Of a stretch of 64,000 nt of DNA, positions 8,852 to 16,733 are shown piece by piece (within the stretch, counting starts at the first letter, position 1; every line of letters begins with the position of its first letter). Source of the stretch: UBA6398 sp963660485 (lineage in GTDB: Bacteria > Bacteroidota > Bacteroidia > Bacteroidales > Bacteroidaceae); contig CAVKYH010000008.1 of the NCBI GenBank assembly GCA_963660485.1, positions 1-64,000 of the forward strand. Reading direction: 5' to 3'. The notes under the pieces are model-generated. The model was given only the letters and a program-made list of their open reading frames with translations, made no database searches and was not told the DNA's origin. The position numbers and the translations under genes are program-made.

Positions 8852-10381
8852 CTATTTCATCGTAATCTGTTGGATGCCGTTTATCTGGTCTTGGCGGCAG
8901 AATTTCACGATTTCGGATATAGCGCTTTCGGAATTGCTCGTGCGGTGAACGGCAGTAACAAAATAGTTGCCGTCCTCGGGAAGAGTGTAGGAAGTGTTGC
9001 GGGTTACGCCCACGAGAGTGGCCACCTGTTTGTCGCCGTTGCTTCGATATACGGCATAGTAGGCATCTTCAACAGCATCCCACGTGAGATTGTCAATTTT
9101 CAATATCTTGAGATTTGCAGGCGAAGCCGGCCTAACTTGAACATAACGCCCGTAAAACGGAATGAGAGCCTTTTGGGCATAACGCGCTTTGAGCACCGAT
9201 TTGATGTCGCGCGGATTCGAGATGATATACTTCATGCTATAATGCACATCTCCCGTGATTTTGCTCTGCTCGTCGGCAAGGCTGAACTGCTCTACGAGCA
9301 TGGAATTGTCGGAAACGTCGAAAGCCGAAGGATATGAGGGATCGTAACGATAAATTGGGTATCCCACGAGAAGCGCACACCTTTTCGCGAGCGACGCCCA
9401 CTGTTTTACGCGGTTGTTGAAGTAATAATAACTCGTGCCCGTGGGGTAATAAATCTGCGGAATCATCACATCGAGCCAACCGTTGGCCATCCAAGTTTTC
9501 ACATCGGCATACTGCGTGTTTTCGTCATTCTCTATATTTCCCTGCGGGGAGATGGAAAAGACCACCTCGCGGCGGGTTTGTCGAATAGTTGTCTGTAAAC
9601 TTCTCACCATCAAAGTAACATTATACCTGCGCCAATCTTCTATAGACGAAAACGACTTGCCGTATTCGGCATATTCAGCGTCATCGTTCATACTCTCGCC
9701 GCTCGTGAGCGAAGGATAGAAGTAATCGTCCATATGAATGCCGTCGACATCGTATTTCACTATGAGGTCCTTAACGATAGAGTCAAGCCTTGCGCGAGTT
9801 TCGGGCAATGCCGGATTGTAAACCCTTATAGTCTTGTAGTCCTTGGTCAGTTCCTTTGGAATCTTGCTGTCGAGAGTGGAAAACGACGCGCTTTCGCTTT
9901 TCTTCTCAATGCGATAAGGATTAATCCAGGCATGGAAGCTGATGCAACGCTTATGGGCCTCGTCAATCATAAACTTGAGCACATCATAAGCTGGCTTCTT
10001 TCCCGCCGTTCCTGTTATATACTGGCTCCACGGCTCATAGGGCGAATCGTAAAAAGCATCGGCCATGGGGCGCACCTGAAAGAACACCGCGTTGATATTA
10101 AGGCTCACCAACGAATCGAGATACTTGGTATACAATTTCTTTTGCGAATACGAACTATAATAACCATTGGGCCAATCAATGCCATATACCGTGGCAATCC
10201 ACACAGCACGCATCTGCTTCTTGGGAAGCACCGGAACTTCCTGCGCTTCATCGGTTGTAACATCTCCGCCACGGATATTCTTGGAATCTTCGGGCAAATA
10301 ATCTCCCTTGTCCCCGCACGCCGCAAACATGCAAAGCGTTGCAGCAAGCAAAACAATTCTACTTAGACTTTTTATTTTCAT
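8852..10381 (-). CDS. GHL10 (DUF187) glycoside hydrolase-like lipoprotein
   Basis: A 509-residue lipoprotein: a signal peptide with lipobox (MFAACGDK) puts Cys at about residue 21. The central region (about 55-365) matches the GHL10/DUF187 TIM-barrel family: MRAVWIATVYGIDWP, NAVFFQVRPMADAFY, ISFHAWINPYRI, DGIHMDDYFYP and WLDVMIPQIYY. The paired Asp residues in HMDDY are the expected active site. Relatives are thought to act on peptidoglycan-like or surface glycans; the substrate is not established. A fibronectin-like tail follows (about 415-495). Two genes away is the amidase, but a repeat lies between and this gene has its own promoter. Start supported by the -7 box at 10411-10418. Confidence 0.85.
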   Translation of the reverse strand: MKIKSLSRIVLLAATLCMFAACGDKGDYLPEDSKNIRGGDVTTDEAQEVPVLPKKQMRAVWIATVYGIDWPNGYYSSYSQKKLYTKYLDSLVSLNINAVFFQVRPMADAFYDSPYEPWSQYITGTAGKKPAYDVLKFMIDEAHKRCISFHAWINPYRIEKKSESASFSTLDSKIPKELTKDYKTIRVYNPALPETRARLDSIVKDLIVKYDVDGIHMDDYFYPSLTSGESMNDDAEYAEYGKSFSSIEDWRRYNVTLMVRSLQTTIRQTRREVVFSISPQGNIENDENTQYADVKTWMANGWLDVMIPQIYYPTGTSYYYFNNRVKQWASLAKRCALLVGYPIYRYDPSYPSAFDVSDNSMLVEQFSLADEQSKITGDVHYSMKYIISNPRDIKSVLKARYAQKALIPFYGRYVQVRPASPANLKILKIDNLTWDAVEDAYYAVYRSNGDKQVATLVGVTRNTSYTLPEDGNYFVTAVHRTSNSESAISEIVKFCRQDQINGIQQITMK

Positions 10382-10410
10382 TATAGGCTGAATTTGTAAA
10401 GTTTCTTTGG

Positions 10411-10418
10411 CAAATGTA
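10411..10418 (-). promoter_or_regulatory. -7 box for the GHL10 gene
   Basis: Reads TACATTTG on the minus strand, 30 bases before the ATG. Confidence 0.5.
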
Positions 10419-10481
10419 AAAAGAAATACGTGGGCGATAAAATATTTTTTACTTATAATACAGCAGGTATTAAAAATTCGT

Positions 10482-10489
10482 AATTTTGT
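10482..10489 (+). promoter_or_regulatory. -7 box for rpoN
   Basis: TAATTTTG, 23 bases before the GTG at 10512. It lies inside the reading frame extended to ATG 10407, so that longer start would be upstream of the promoter and is unlikely. Confidence 0.6.
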
Positions 10490-10511
10490 AGTTCAAACAA
10501 AGCCGGAAACC

Positions 10512-11984
10512 GTGGCACAGAAACTTGTACAAACTCAAACCCAAAGCCTTGGCCAGACACTCACTCCGCAGCAACTTCTACAGGTACACCTTCTGGAATT
10601 GCCGCTACGAGACTTTGAGCAAAGGGTAAAGGACGAAATTCTCGACAACAGCGCTCTTGAAGAGGGCAATGACGAGGATCAGCGCGACAATGACGCTCCC
10701 GAAAGCGAGGACATGGGCGACGAGGCAAACAACGACAACGAAAATGCACACGACGACGCTTTGGCTGATTATCTCACGGCTGACGATACGCCCGACTACC
10801 TTTTGAATACCGCCAACGGCGAAGAAGAAAAGAATTCCGCCCTGCCTTTCGGACAACAGCAATCGCTCTACGAAGAACTCACGGCGCAAATTTCCGAACA
10901 CAACCTCACGGACGAACAAAAACGCGTGATGGTGTATCTCATAGGTTCGCTCGACAGCGACGGATTCCTGCGAAAAGATTCACAGCGGCTGAGCGACGAA
11001 ATGGCAATATACCACAACATCGAAGTTACTCCCGAGGAAATCGATTCGCTAATCGCAACAATGCAAACTTTCGAGCCACACGGTATCGGCGCGCGCGGTC
11101 TTCAGGAATGCCTGATGCTTCAAGTTTCTGCCGAAGACTATTCTTCCCCCTACAAGGAGCTGGAAAAACAAGTGCTCGGCAAATGTTACGAAGATTTCAT
11201 ACGCAAGCGTTGGGACAAGATAGCATCGCGCCTGCACATTGACCGGCAGACTATGGAGCATGTGCTTGCTGATATACGCAGGCTCAATCCGCGTCCGGGC
11301 AGCGCGCTCAATGAAACCAACGCGGCGGGCTCTCAGGAAATCACTCCCGACTTTCGGGTGGAAAACGACGGCAACGGAAATCTCATTGTCTCGCTCAACG
11401 AGGGCGAAGTGCCTTCTTTGAGAATCAGCAACTCTTTTCGCGCCACCATTGCCGAATATTCGAAAAACCGCAACAAACTCACGCGCCAACAAAAGGACAC
11501 TTATACCTACACCAAGCAGAAAGTGGAATCGGCAAAGGTGTTTATCGACGCCGTTAACCGCCGCCGCCGAAACATGCTCGCCACAATGGAAGCAATAACC
11601 GAGATACAGAAGCCTTTTTTTATGGAAGGCGACGAAACGATGTTGCGTCCCATGATTCTGCGCGACGTTGCCCAGCGCACGGGGCTTGACATCTCCACGG
11701 TTTCGCGCGTGAGCAACAGCAAATATGTGGAGACCGAATTCGGCGTGTTTCCTTTAAAATATTTCTTCAACGACAAGTTTGTAACCACAAGCGGCGATGT
11801 CCATTCCACAATGGCTATCCGCAAAGCGCTGTCGGACATTATCGGCAGCGAAGACAAGAATAATCCCTACCCCGACGAAGTATTGGCGGAAATGCTCAAA
11901 CAAAAAGGCTTTCCGGTGGCTCGTCGCACGGTGGCAAAATACCGCATGCAACTCGGTTTGCCGGTTGCGCGTCTCAGAAAATGA
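10512..11984 (+). CDS. rpoN: RNA polymerase sigma-54 factor RpoN
   Basis: A 490-residue sigma-54 factor. The N-terminal activator-contact region is Gln/Leu rich (QTQTQSLGQTLTPQQLLQ); then comes a strongly acidic region II (about residues 40-90, mostly Asp, Glu and Asn), the core-binding region, and the DNA-binding domain ending in the RpoN box (ARRTVAKYRMQLGLP). It directs transcription from -24/-12 promoters and needs enhancer-binding ATPases. The start is a GTG; an ATG 35 codons upstream is rejected because the promoter -7 box lies between them. The stop overlaps the next start (ATGATGA), so translation of the PAP2 protein is probably coupled. Confidence 0.95.
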   Translation: MAQKLVQTQTQSLGQTLTPQQLLQVHLLELPLRDFEQRVKDEILDNSALEEGNDEDQRDNDAPESEDMGDEANNDNENAHDDALADYLTADDTPDYLLNTANGEEEKNSALPFGQQQSLYEELTAQISEHNLTDEQKRVMVYLIGSLDSDGFLRKDSQRLSDEMAIYHNIEVTPEEIDSLIATMQTFEPHGIGARGLQECLMLQVSAEDYSSPYKELEKQVLGKCYEDFIRKRWDKIASRLHIDRQTMEHVLADIRRLNPRPGSALNETNAAGSQEITPDFRVENDGNGNLIVSLNEGEVPSLRISNSFRATIAEYSKNRNKLTRQQKDTYTYTKQKVESAKVFIDAVNRRRRNMLATMEAITEIQKPFFMEGDETMLRPMILRDVAQRTGLDISTVSRVSNSKYVETEFGVFPLKYFFNDKFVTTSGDVHSTMAIRKALSDIIGSEDKNNPYPDEVLAEMLKQKGFPVARRTVAKYRMQLGLPVARLRK

Positions 11985-12598
11985 TGGACAAATACATTAT
12001 ACAGGTTTCCAAAATAATTTCGGTGCTTTTCAAGCCGTTTTATTTCCCTGTGATAGCATTCATAGTGCTTTTGCTTTTCAGCTACATGAGTTTGCTTCCC
12101 ACGAGTGTCAAGCTCACGGTGCTTGTGATAGTCTACGTGTTCACAGTGGTGCTTCCGTTGCTTTCGATATACCTTTACCGCAAAATCAACGGCTGGTCCC
12201 GTCATCAGGCGAGCCACCGCACGCGCCGCCTTGTGCCTTATCTTTTGAGCATGACCTGCTACGGGTGTTGCCTATATGTGATGACGTTGATGCGAATGCC
12301 ACATTTCATGAACGGCATACTTGTGGGCGCGCTTGCCATACAGCTTGTGTGCACGATAATAAACAACTGGTTTAAAATCAGCACCCACTCAGCTGCGGCA
12401 GGAGGCGTTATCGGCGCACTGCTTGCCTTTTCGCTGCAATTTTCGTTTGACCCCACATGGTGGCTATGCCTCACAATAGTCATTGCCGGCGCTGTGGGCT
12501 CGAGCCGCATTGTATTGCGCCAGCACACATTGCCCCAAGTGGGTGTGGGAACGCTTGTAGGCTTTATCTGCGGGTTTGTCAGCATTTTATACGTATAA
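11981..12598 (+). CDS. PAP2-family membrane phosphatase-like protein
   Basis: A 205-residue membrane protein with about six hydrophobic helices. Two pieces resemble the PAP2 (lipid phosphate phosphatase) signature: KISTHSAAAGG near residue 128 (motif 2, Ser/His) and SSRIVLRQHTLPQVGVG near residue 170 (motif 3, SRxxxxxHxxxQ). The final Asp of motif 3 is replaced by Gln and motif 1 is hard to see, so activity is uncertain. Known relatives remove phosphate from undecaprenyl pyrophosphate or other membrane lipids. It overlaps rpoN by 4 bases and is followed 11 bases later by purE; the three form an operon. Confidence 0.7.
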   Translation: MMDKYIIQVSKIISVLFKPFYFPVIAFIVLLLFSYMSLLPTSVKLTVLVIVYVFTVVLPLLSIYLYRKINGWSRHQASHRTRRLVPYLLSMTCYGCCLYVMTLMRMPHFMNGILVGALAIQLVCTIINNWFKISTHSAAAGGVIGALLAFSLQFSFDPTWWLCLTIVIAGAVGSSRIVLRQHTLPQVGVGTLVGFICGFVSILYV

Positions 12599-12609
12599 AC
12601 AATTCATAT

Positions 12610-13116
12610 ATGAAACCATTAGTGAGTATTATAATGGGCAGCACAAGCGACCTTCCGGTAATGGAAAAGGCTGCTGCCGAACTTGATGCGATGGAGATAC
12701 CTTTTGAGATGAACGCCCTTTCGGCCCATCGCACTCCCAAGGAAGTAAGCGATTTTGCCAAGGGAGCAGAAGCACGCGGCATCAAGGTTATTATTGCCGG
12801 CGCGGGAATGGCTGCCGCTTTGCCGGGAGTGATTGCAGCCGAAACCACATTGCCGGTAATCGGTGTGCCCATCAAGGGAATGCTCGACGGACTTGACGCG
12901 CTGCTTTCCATAGTTCAGATGCCGCCTGCCATACCTGTGGCTACCGTGGGCATAAACGGAGCAAAGAATGCCGCAGTGCTGGCAGAAGAGATGCTCGCCC
13001 TTGCCGACGAAACCATTGCTGCAAAACTGAAGGAGGCCAAGAGCAAACTCGGCGAGAAGATTGTGAAAGCCAATGCCGAACTTGCAAAAGTGGAATACAA
13101 GTTCAAGACAAACTGA
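12610..13116 (+). CDS. purE: N5-carboxyaminoimidazole ribonucleotide mutase PurE
   Basis: A 168-residue class I PurE, converting N5-CAIR to CAIR in purine synthesis. Visible motifs are MGSTSDLPVMEKAA at the N-terminus, the catalytic SAHRTP near residue 43 and GAGMAAALPGVIA near 66. Full family length. The ATG at 12610 gives the normal N-terminus; an in-frame ATG upstream lies within the PAP2 gene. A strong terminator follows 8 bases after the stop. The last 20 or so codons and the spacer are repeated about 2.15 kb downstream. Confidence 0.95.
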   Translation: MKPLVSIIMGSTSDLPVMEKAAAELDAMEIPFEMNALSAHRTPKEVSDFAKGAEARGIKVIIAGAGMAAALPGVIAAETTLPVIGVPIKGMLDGLDALLSIVQMPPAIPVATVGINGAKNAAVLAEEMLALADETIAAKLKEAKSKLGEKIVKANAELAKVEYKFKTN

Positions 13117-13123
13117 CATGCCG

Positions 13124-13151
13124 CCGGCGCAGACAAAGCGCCGGTTTTTTT
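13124..13151 (+). terminator. purE terminator
   Basis: Stem CCGGCGC / GCGCCGG with loop AGACAAA, followed by seven T. A typical rho-independent terminator. Confidence 0.9.
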
Positions 13152-13359
13152 GAACATCTACCGACGGAGAAAAAGCATTATAGGATATCGTAAAAAAGAA
13201 ATCCCCACTGGCTTCTCGCACGCCTTATTTACGATATTTCGCGAGCCGAAACGTAAGTCTTTTTCCGCATGTCAGACGCCTCTTTCTGCAAGTCTGAAGT
13301 TTTTTTCCGCAAGCCAAAAACCATGCTGTGCATGGCAAAAAACTTGTTGCGCATGGCGG

Positions 13360-13430
13360 AAAAACTCCGGGCCACCAAATTTAAATTCCGACGCATCTAA
13401 TTTAAATTACATGGCCCGGAGTTTTTGCGA
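13360..13430. repeat. family A modular palindrome, copy 2 (long form)
   Basis: Same core order as copy 1: CCGGGCCACCA, AATTTAAATT, CCGACGCATCT, AATTTAAATT, ACATGGCCCGG, AGTTTTTGCGA. About 180 bases to its left (from 13180) are also shared with the copies at 15.4 and 26.7 kb, so this is the long form of the element. Confidence 0.9.
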
Positions 13431-13544
13431 GATGCCGTGTAGTTTTTTCTATATAAAAGCCCAATAGCGCAGAATGCCTGCAACTATCTGCTACTCTTTG
13501 CTTTACATATATTGCTTCTGTATAACAAAAAAATCGAAAATATA

Positions 13545-13575
13545 TTTGTAATTTATACTGTAATATATATATTTG
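13545..13575 (+). promoter_or_regulatory. promoter of the NVEALA/propeller module
   Basis: TTTG at 13545-13548, 19 bases, then TATATTTG at 13568-13575; the ATG is 28 bases further on. The surroundings (13500-13600) are far more AT-rich than the neighbourhood. Confidence 0.7.
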
Positions 13576-13603
13576 CAAAATCATAACCATAAATTTTTTA
13601 GAC

Positions 13604-13975
13604 ATGAAAAAGTACTTTTTGTTATCAATTATTGCTATAGCAGCAGTAGCATTGGCAGCGTTTACTGGTTACAAAACCTTGAATCCCAAGAAAACGGCAG
13701 AAATCTCGCTTCTTGAAGAAAACATAGAGGCGTTGACAAACGGCGAGGTAGGAGAAACGCTTTGGACAAGAACTGATGGGGATTGCGAATACAAGGCTAC
13801 AGGCAAAGCCGGTTCTACGGTGAGACTGAACATAGGTCATGTGGGAATTATAACCCTTACATTTGATTCAAAAGGTCAAATTGAATATATTGCAAAGGGT
13901 GCTAAAACGACTTGTACTGCTGGCGGACAACAACAGTGTCAGGCGAGGTATTGCCCTGTTGCTTTTTGGCAATAA
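13604..13975 (+). CDS. NVEALA-family exported small protein
   Basis: The 123-residue protein has a signal peptide (MKKYFLLSIIAIAAVALAAF), then the NVEALA-type motif as ENIEALTNGE near residue 40. The C-terminal part carries Cys residues near 104, 112 and 117, a pattern usual for NVEALA proteins of Bacteroides and relatives. Function of the family is not established; members are commonly encoded beside 6-bladed beta-propeller lipoproteins, as here. The next gene starts 67 bases on and probably shares its promoter. The pair lies between two direct repeats and is likely an acquired module. Confidence 0.8.
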   Translation: MKKYFLLSIIAIAAVALAAFTGYKTLNPKKTAEISLLEENIEALTNGEVGETLWTRTDGDCEYKATGKAGSTVRLNIGHVGIITLTFDSKGQIEYIAKGAKTTCTAGGQQQCQARYCPVAFWQ

Positions 13976-14042
13976 ATATGGCGTTTTGAAAAAACACTTC
14001 CTGCCTTATATAAATAATGTATGACCATAAACAAAAGAGGGT

Positions 14043-15203
14043 ATGAAGAAAACAGTTTTTTACATATCATTGTTTTTGCTTTTGTTCACTTTGGCGGGTT
14101 GTTCGACCACTGCCAATACGTCTGAAATCATATATGACATGGATCATCTTGTGGATATTCAGAAAAGCGGGCTGATAAAGGACGTCTCACTGGTTTCCCT
14201 TCAGGACACGTCAGTATATATCGGAGACATTACCAAAGTAGATGCACTCGACACCTTGATTTACATCTTGGATCAGAACAAAAAAGGCATCTATATCTTT
14301 TCAGACAAGGGCAAGTACGTCAGCACCATTTCCGAACAGGGACACGGTGCGGGCGAGTATCTGGAAGTAACTGATTTCTTCGTTGACCCTGAAAAAAAGA
14401 CCGTGAACATCCTAAGCAGGCTGAACAGGAAACTGTATGTTTACGACATCAAGGGCAACGGAATACAGGTGATAAACCTTCCGAAAACATTCAACAGGAT
14501 TGCAAAATATGCGGACGGATTTATAGGATATATGGCCAACTACAGCGAAGACAGGTCGCAGCCGCACAACTATTGGATAATGGACGGCAACGGCAAGGTT
14601 GTAAGCCACTTCGGGGTGATAAAAAACTGTATAGAAAGCCGTACTCGCGAAAGTTTCCGCCCATTTTCTTCCCACAAAGGCGATTTGAGCATTTCGGCAG
14701 AATACGAGAGAGGCATAATGACGCTAAGCGACGGGAGCGATGATGCGCAAACCACGTATATGTTGGATTTCGGAAAATACAACTGGCCTGAAATACCCGA
14801 CAAGGATTATAATAATGACGAAAAGATGTTCATGCTCGTGAACACGCACATATCCGATCCAGAACAGTTTCAAGAGACGGACAGCTATCTGCTTAGCCTT
14901 GTTTATGTCAATGGTCAGCCCATAATCGCGGCGTACGACAAGGAAAGTGGCAAAGGGAAGGCGCTGTCGCTGGCGAACTACATTGACGATTGCATGTTAG
15001 GGGGCGGAAAACCTATCAGTATTAGTGAGAATGAAATCTTTGCAATACAAGATGCTTCGGGGATGTACGAAGTTTGGAAAGGCGGCAACGAATACAACGA
15101 TTTCGAGAAGGACCGCCCCACACAGGTAAAGAATCTCCGCAAACGCTTCAAGAATATTGATGAAGACGGTAACCCGTTTCTAATAATATACCACTTGCGT
15201 TGA
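14043..15203 (+). CDS. 6-bladed beta-propeller lipoprotein
   Basis: A 386-residue lipoprotein with lipobox LFTLAGCS (Cys at about residue 20). The rest resembles the 6-bladed beta-propeller family found next to NVEALA genes in Bacteroidetes: repeated blades with KVDALDTLIYILDQNKKGIY near residue 65, FSDKGKYVSTI and the GHGAGEY turn near residue 100. No enzyme residues are recognised; a binding or surface role is inferred. The stop codon (15201-15203) directly abuts the second copy of the purE-end repeat, so the gene has a borrowed 3' end and uses the duplicated purE terminator. Confidence 0.8.
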   Translation: MKKTVFYISLFLLLFTLAGCSTTANTSEIIYDMDHLVDIQKSGLIKDVSLVSLQDTSVYIGDITKVDALDTLIYILDQNKKGIYIFSDKGKYVSTISEQGHGAGEYLEVTDFFVDPEKKTVNILSRLNRKLYVYDIKGNGIQVINLPKTFNRIAKYADGFIGYMANYSEDRSQPHNYWIMDGNGKVVSHFGVIKNCIESRTRESFRPFSSHKGDLSISAEYERGIMTLSDGSDDAQTTYMLDFGKYNWPEIPDKDYNNDEKMFMLVNTHISDPEQFQETDSYLLSLVYVNGQPIIAAYDKESGKGKALSLANYIDDCMLGGGKPISISENEIFAIQDASGMYEVWKGGNEYNDFEKDRPTQVKNLRKRFKNIDEDGNPFLIIYHLR

Positions 15204-15205
15204 CA

Positions 15206-15267
15206 AGAAGATTGTGAAAGCCAATGCCGAACTTGCAAAAGTGGAATACAAGTTCAAGACAAACTGA
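15206..15267 (+). pseudogene. purE 3' remnant
   Basis: About the last 20 codons of purE, ending in the same TGA, without the rest of the gene. It has no start and is simply carried in the repeat. Confidence 0.9.
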
Positions 15268-15274
15268 CATGCCG

Positions 15275-15302
15275 CCGGCGCAGACAAAGCGCCGGTTTTT
15301 TT
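15275..15302 (+). terminator. duplicated purE terminator
   Basis: Identical to 13124-13151: CCGGCGC / GCGCCGG plus T7. Now positioned to end the propeller gene transcript. Confidence 0.9.
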
Positions 15303-15510
15303 GAACATCTACCGACGGAGAAAAAGCATTATAGGATATCGTAAAAAAGAAATCCCCACTGGCTTCTCGCACGCCTTATTTACGATATTTCGCGAGCCGA
15401 AACGTAAGTCTTTTTCCGCATGTCAGACGCCTCTTTCTGCAAGTCTGAAGTTTTTTTCCGCAAGCCAAAAACCATGCTGTGCATGGCAAAAAACTTGTTG
15501 CGCATGGCGG

Positions 15511-15581
15511 AAAAACTCCGGGCCACCAAATTTAAATTCCGACGCATCTAATTTAAATTACATGGCCCGGAGTTTTTGCGA
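15511..15581. repeat. family A modular palindrome, copy 3 (long form)
   Basis: Identical to copy 2 because it is part of the duplicated block. Positions 15660-15757 to the next gene hold no gene that I recognise. Confidence 0.9.
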
Positions 15582-15757
15582 GATGCCGTGTAGTTTTTTC
15601 CATATAAAAGCCCAACTGCACAGAATACCTGCAACTATCTGCTACTCTTTATTTTACATTCGCGAAAACAAAAGACAACCGCATCGGGGTGCTGCAAAAC
15701 GCAAATACACCCCGATGCGGAGCAAAAACAAATGTAACAAAAATGTGTGTAAGTGTT

Positions 15758-16270
15758 TCAGCGTCGAATAACGTGGTTTATCAACAGCCAGCCGCCGAAT
15801 ATCTGCAAAAGCATTCCGGGAATGCCGAGGCGGAAATCCTGCAAGGCTGCAAACAGCGAGCCTGTCATAATCCATTCGCCCATTGTGCCGAGCACTTGAT
15901 AGCACAACACCACGGCGGCAAGCAACGGCAATGTGGCTTTGCGGTAGCGCTCAGATGTAATGCCGGCTGCCAGCGCGAGCAAAACCGATTTCATAATTAT
16001 TGCCGGCAATGCCGCCGGGGCGGGCATGGCAAACGCAGCCGAATTGACAAGCGGCGAAAGCACGGCAGTGATTATCCCCACTCTCCAACCGTATTTGTAT
16101 GCTCCCACAAGGGTGAAGAAATATATCGGCAGCCATATCATTCCCCCTTGATGCACCAGGTGGAACATTTGGGGAAACACAATGTTGCCGGCAACAAACA
16201 GCATGCCCGCGATATAGGTTCTTATTTCATTATATCCCCAGGAATATAGTTTTACAGCTCTTGTTTCCAT
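15758..16270 (-). CDS. probable ECF transporter S component (membrane protein)
   Basis: A 170-residue protein with five or six hydrophobic segments and the conserved-looking stretch YSWGYNEIRTYIAGMLFVAG at the N-terminus, followed by PIYFFTLVGAYKYGW. This resembles Bacteroidetes proteins annotated as substrate-binding S components of energy-coupling factor transporters, which capture vitamins or metals. No A, A' or T component lies nearby, so it would share a module encoded elsewhere. Last gene of the leftward redox operon, 28 bases after the DUF1893 gene. Substrate unknown. Confidence 0.6.
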   Translation of the reverse strand: METRAVKLYSWGYNEIRTYIAGMLFVAGNIVFPQMFHLVHQGGMIWLPIYFFTLVGAYKYGWRVGIITAVLSPLVNSAAFAMPAPAALPAIIMKSVLLALAAGITSERYRKATLPLLAAVVLCYQVLGTMGEWIMTGSLFAALQDFRLGIPGMLLQIFGGWLLINHVIRR

Positions 16271-16298
16271 ATCTTTATCCTTAAAAATTTATTTATAG

Positions 16299-16733
16299 TC
16301 AGTTATCGTTCTTACTGTTAAACATCAGTTTTTCCAAAGTCCTCTGTATGGCATAAAAAATATCCTCCGGCTCGCTAAGACTGCCGCATGCCTGTTCCAA
16401 CGGACACAACCCCGTGCCGTCGCGATTGGTTATATAAGGCACTCTCTCGGAATACTGCAAAATGATATCGTGTTTCGCAAGAAGCGCAACGGCAGATACG
16501 CTGATTTTCTCGGCATACACTTCGTTCACTCTGCCGAGCACCATAAGCGCCGCCGCAGCTTTTCCCACCACTTTATCGGCAACGTTTGCCCCATGCAGCA
16601 CCTCGGGCTCCTCGCGAAGCAAACGGAGCAAATCCTTTACGCCGCGCCCGTTGAAACAGCGTATCTCCTGCGAAGAAACCACGAGCGTGTGCCCGTCGGA
16701 ACGCAGAAGGTCAATAAGTTTTGCGTCTATCAT
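16299..16733 (-). CDS. DUF1893 domain protein
   Basis: The 144-residue protein matches DUF1893 by the run VGKAAAALMVLG near residue 75 and by RDGTGLCPLEQAC near residue 115. The family is thought to share the cytidine deaminase-like fold; its function is unknown. The start at 16733 overlaps the stop of the aldo/keto reductase by 4 bases, which ties its expression to that enzyme. A longer in-frame start is rejected because it would run well into the reductase gene. Confidence 0.8.
   Translation of the reverse strand: MIDAKLIDLLRSDGHTLVVSSQEIRCFNGRGVKDLLRLLREEPEVLHGANVADKVVGKAAAALMVLGRVNEVYAEKISVSAVALLAKHDIILQYSERVPYITNRDGTGLCPLEQACGSLSEPEDIFYAIQRTLEKLMFNSKNDN

Larger units (their letters stand above)
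13055..13508 (+). repeat. direct repeat, left copy (purE 3' end plus spacer)
   Basis: Positions 13055-13449 match 15206-15600 with no difference I could find; after that the match decays with scattered substitutions to about 13508/15659. The repeat covers the last codons of purE, its terminator, and a long family A element. Offset is 2151 with no indels. Confidence 0.95.
15206..15659 (+). repeat. direct repeat, right copy (purE 3' end plus spacer)
   Basis: Right partner of the repeat at 13055-13508, same orientation. The left edge is abrupt, three bases after the propeller gene stop; the right edge fades. Confidence 0.95.

Noticed and set aside
10407..10511. Longer RpoN starting at ATG 10407.
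   Set aside because: A TAATTTTG promoter box lies inside the extension, and its residues do not look like the sigma-54 N-terminus.
13150..13467. 105-codon frame after purE (and its twin at 15301-15771).
   Set aside because: Both are translations of the repeat element itself; the peptides share the tag translations and resemble no protein.
13055..15659. Insertion sequence or composite transposon at the purE repeats.
   Set aside because: No transposase or terminal inverted repeats; the repeats contain host purE sequence, which points to homologous recombination instead.
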